A DNA stretch of 16,069 nucleotides, taken from assembly GCA_016927185.1 (NCBI GenBank), contig JAFGND010000019.1, positions 1 through 16,069 on the forward strand, written 5' to 3'. Within the stretch, counting starts at the first letter, position 1. Every line of letters begins with the position of its first letter. The notes under the pieces are model-generated. The model was given only the letters and a program-made list of their open reading frames with translations, was not told the DNA's origin and made no database searches. Positions 14,338-16,069 of this stretch are shown one piece after another. Origin of the DNA: Candidatus Coatesiibacteriota bacterium. GTDB taxonomy: Bacteria; JAFGND01. The translations under genes and the position numbers were made by a program.

Positions 14338-14906
14338 ATTATCTCCTTCAAGAGAGGATTAAGCTCAATCCTGAGCTGTTCTTTTGCACGATAAAGAATT
14401 GTCTTTGCAGTTCCCAAAGGTATATCCATTATTTCAGCAATCTCCCTGTAATCACGGTCTTCATAGTAATACAAGACAAGTGCAGATTTGTATCTGACAG
14501 GAAGTTTTTCAAGGGCAGTTTTTAGTATATCCTGTCTTTTCTGCAAGTCAAGAATTTCACATGGTTCAGATTGGTCTTCACAGGCAATATTTTCCAGATC
14601 CCCTTCCATATCAGAAGCAGACAGTATTGTATCCTTCCTGCCTCTTGCGAAATTCAGGAGGTGATTGTAAGCAAGCCTGTAAAACCATGTTGTAAGTTTT
14701 GATTCTTCCCTGAATGAGGAAATGTTCTCGAATGCCCTTGAAAATATCTCCATGCATAGATCCTTCTTTTCCTCATCATTTGCAGAAAATGAAGAAGCAA
14801 GTGAGTAAGTCATTCCGTTATTTTCATCAATAAATCTTTTCCACATTCCTGGATTCCCTTGTTTAAGTTTCATGATATCTTCATGTTCCCAACTCTTTTT
14901 AACCAT
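14334..14906 (-). CDS. ECF-type RNA polymerase sigma factor (sigma-70 family)
   Basis: A 190-residue sigma factor. Region 2 is visible at about residues 30-90 (DLCMEIFSRAFENISSF, TTWFYRLAYNHLLNFAR) and region 4 at about 125-180 (LEKLPVRYKSALVL, DYREIAEIMDIPLGTAK, the helix-turn-helix that reads the -35). The two are joined by an acidic linker and there is no region 3, the layout of group IV (ECF) sigma factors. It is followed by, and translationally coupled to, its anti-sigma factor. The stop is TGA. The ribosome site at ATG 14906 is weak (GAAAAG). TGTAAA, 17 bases, TATATT lies just upstream as a possible promoter. Its regulon cannot be read from the window. Confidence 0.94.
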   Translation of the reverse strand: MVKKSWEHEDIMKLKQGNPGMWKRFIDENNGMTYSLASSFSANDEEKKDLCMEIFSRAFENISSFREESKLTTWFYRLAYNHLLNFARGRKDTILSASDMEGDLENIACEDQSEPCEILDLQKRQDILKTALEKLPVRYKSALVLYYYEDRDYREIAEIMDIPLGTAKTILYRAKEQLRIELNPLLKEII

Positions 14907-14975
14907 TACTTTTCAATCTGTTTTAATATATTTTATGTCAAGCAAGCTTTACAGGCAGAAATAATCATAAATCCA

Positions 14976-15001
14976 TAAGAGCCAGTATAAACCAGCTCTT
15001 A
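14976..15001 (-). terminator. Inverted repeat, weak terminator candidate
   Basis: taagagc (14976-14982) and gctctta (14995-15001) are perfect 7-base arms around a 12-base loop, 27 bases past the stop of the membrane protein gene on the minus strand. The downstream minus-strand sequence is only mildly U-rich, so it may be an attenuator or mRNA-end hairpin rather than a strong intrinsic terminator. Confidence 0.35.
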
Positions 15002-15027
15002 AATAACCTTCTTCTGATAAGTTGGTT

Positions 15028-15606
15028 TTAGTTATCATTTTTAATATCCTTCCTGCCAGCAATGAAATACCAGGCAACAACAGAAGCACCTGATAGCATT
15101 CCTGCCATTCCGATAAGCAGAATGCCCCATTGTGAGCGTGGAATGAAGAAGTATGTAACAAAACAGGCAAGTCCGATTCCAAGAATTACTAATCCTTTTA
15201 ACAATGTTCTTGAAGGATTATAAATTTTTACAGGTTCAACATCCATTGGAATTGATAGTCCTTTTTCCATTGCAAAAATTCTCTCCTTGGTTTTCAAGGA
15301 TTTTGTATACATTCCAGCAATTATTGCGATTATTGGTATTCCCAGGCTCATTATGATTGCTATAATTGGTATTATGTTTTCATCTATTTGCTTGTGATTT
15401 CCATTTATAACTATTTTCCTTCCATCCTTTGAGAGTATTTTATCAATTTCCTCTTCTTCGTCTGCTTCCTTATCAATGTTTTTGACAACTTCAGTTTTCT
15501 TTAAAGTGTCTTCAATTGGAACTATTTCCTTTTTTTCCACTTTCAGAGTGTCAGTTTCAGACAGTGATAAGATAAGAAACAATGCACCTAACACAACATT
15601 CAACAT
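15028..15606 (-). CDS. Membrane protein, DUF6249-like
   Basis: A 192-residue protein. A signal-peptide-like N terminus (MLNVVLGALFLILSLSE) is followed by a charged segment (about 20-75, rich in Glu/Lys), then hydrophobic helices at about 79-100 (IIPIIAIIMSLGIPIIAIIAG), 137-155 and 160-183. The middle KTKERIFAMEKGLSIPMD after the first helix, then a helix pair, is the pattern of DUF6249-type membrane proteins; this is recognition by eye and tentative. GGAGG lies before ATG 15606. It sits 121 bases upstream of the sigma/anti-sigma pair on the same strand, separated by a hairpin, so it may be co-regulated. Function unknown. Confidence 0.75.
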   Translation of the reverse strand: MLNVVLGALFLILSLSETDTLKVEKKEIVPIEDTLKKTEVVKNIDKEADEEEEIDKILSKDGRKIVINGNHKQIDENIIPIIAIIMSLGIPIIAIIAGMYTKSLKTKERIFAMEKGLSIPMDVEPVKIYNPSRTLLKGLVILGIGLACFVTYFFIPRSQWGILLIGMAGMLSGASVVAWYFIAGRKDIKNDN

Positions 15607-15656
15607 TTTAAAACCTCCATTTTTTTCTTTTCTACTCTATTAGACATGGAACACAG

Positions 15657-15678
15657 AAAAAAGTTTCAAACTTTTTTT
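15657..15678. terminator. A/T-tract hairpin in intergenic region
   Basis: AAAAAAGTT (15657-15665) pairs with AACTTTTTT (15669-15677) around TCA, with a further T after it. The symmetrical A-tract and T-tract look like a bidirectional terminator but the stem has only one G-C pair. It lies between the stop of the partial gene at 15880 and the start at 15606; the remainder of 15607-15879 holds no gene I can support. Confidence 0.3.
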
Positions 15679-15879
15679 AGAAATCTCTTTCAATTTATCA
15701 TAAGAGATTGATATATATGATATTAGATTATTAGCAGAAACAGGATGAATATCAGATTTTAATTACATATTTGAAAAAAAAAAGTATTGAATGGAATCTC
15801 TCTCATGCCAATGGTGTAAAACTTGCAAGAATTTATGGCATAGGAATTTGCTGAAGAATATCTTCTTAGTATTAATTCC

Positions 15880-16069
15880 TTACTCTACCTTCACCACCCT
15901 CTTACATTCCTTCCCAGCCTTCACAATATAAACTCCCTCTCTCCATTTGCTTGTGTCAATAGAATGCTTGCCTTTGTTCATCTTCATAATAAGTTGACCA
16001 GTCAGGGAATAGACAGCTCCTGATGATGGAAGGGAAAGAGACAAGCGGGATGAGAAGGGGTTGGGGGAG
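15880..16069 (-). CDS. Partial: C-terminal sorting tail of a secreted protein
   Basis: The last 62 codons of a gene whose start is beyond the window, ending in TAA (15880-15882). The frame reads SPNPFSSRLSLSLPSSG, VYSLTGQLIMKMNKGKHS, DTSKWREGVYIVKAG and KECKRVVKVE, almost the same as the tails of the two propeller proteins at 5904 and 6829. This is a type IX-like sorting tail, so the protein is expected to be exported across the outer membrane. The N-terminal domains are unknown. Nucleotide identity to the tail at 5904-6110 is also visibly high. Confidence 0.85.
   Translation of the reverse strand, partial: SPNPFSSRLSLSLPSSGAVYSLTGQLIMKMNKGKHSIDTSKWREGVYIVKAGKECKRVVKVE

Overview
This is an AT-rich window from a Gram-negative-type bacterium. 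It has clear Shine-Dalgarno sites, many signal peptides, an MlaE-type lipid-transport permease, and three copies of a C-terminal sorting tail like those of type IX (Por) secretion substrates. That mix points to the FCB group or an uncultured relative such as candidate division WOR-3; no marker here fixes the phylum. UGA is an ordinary stop for at least four genes (cyclase-like/ATPase, TruA, aldolase, sigma factor), so the standard bacterial code applies.

Layout. (1) 1-168 holds a 21-bp direct repeat and no convincing gene. (2) 169-4736 (+) is a coupled two-gene unit: an exported double-transglutaminase/thioredoxin-fold protein, then a membrane protein with a ComEA-like helix-hairpin-helix domain. 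(3) 4722-5733 (-) is a tandem pair of exported TlpA-like thioredoxins. The upstream copy has a normal CxxC. The downstream copy reads intact for 176 codons except for one in-frame UGA exactly at the first redox cysteine, followed by a SECIS-like hairpin. It is best read as a selenoprotein (UxxC) that a standard gene caller would miss or truncate. (4) 5904-8109 (-) holds two tandem PQQ-like beta-propeller proteins with sorting tails; the second is interrupted by a single TAA. (5) 8110-8487 is a divergent regulatory region with a perfect 9-bp-arm inverted repeat. (6) 8488-10926 (+) encodes a soluble-adenylyl-cyclase-like protein (two cyclase folds plus AAA ATPase) lacking key catalytic residues. 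(7) 10912-13798 (-) is a tightly overlapping operon: wbqC-like, class II aldolase, truA, mlaE-like. (8) 13873-15606 (-) has an ECF sigma factor, its ATGA-coupled zinc-finger anti-sigma factor, and upstream a membrane protein resembling DUF6249. (9) 15880-16069 (-) is the 3' end of another sorting-tail protein running off the window.

The strongest novelty is the selenocysteine thioredoxin beside its cysteine paralogue. Envelope and export themes recur: secreted propellers, exported thiol proteins, a transglutaminase-like protein, a lipid permease and a sigma/anti-sigma pair. No pathway can be reconstructed from the window alone.
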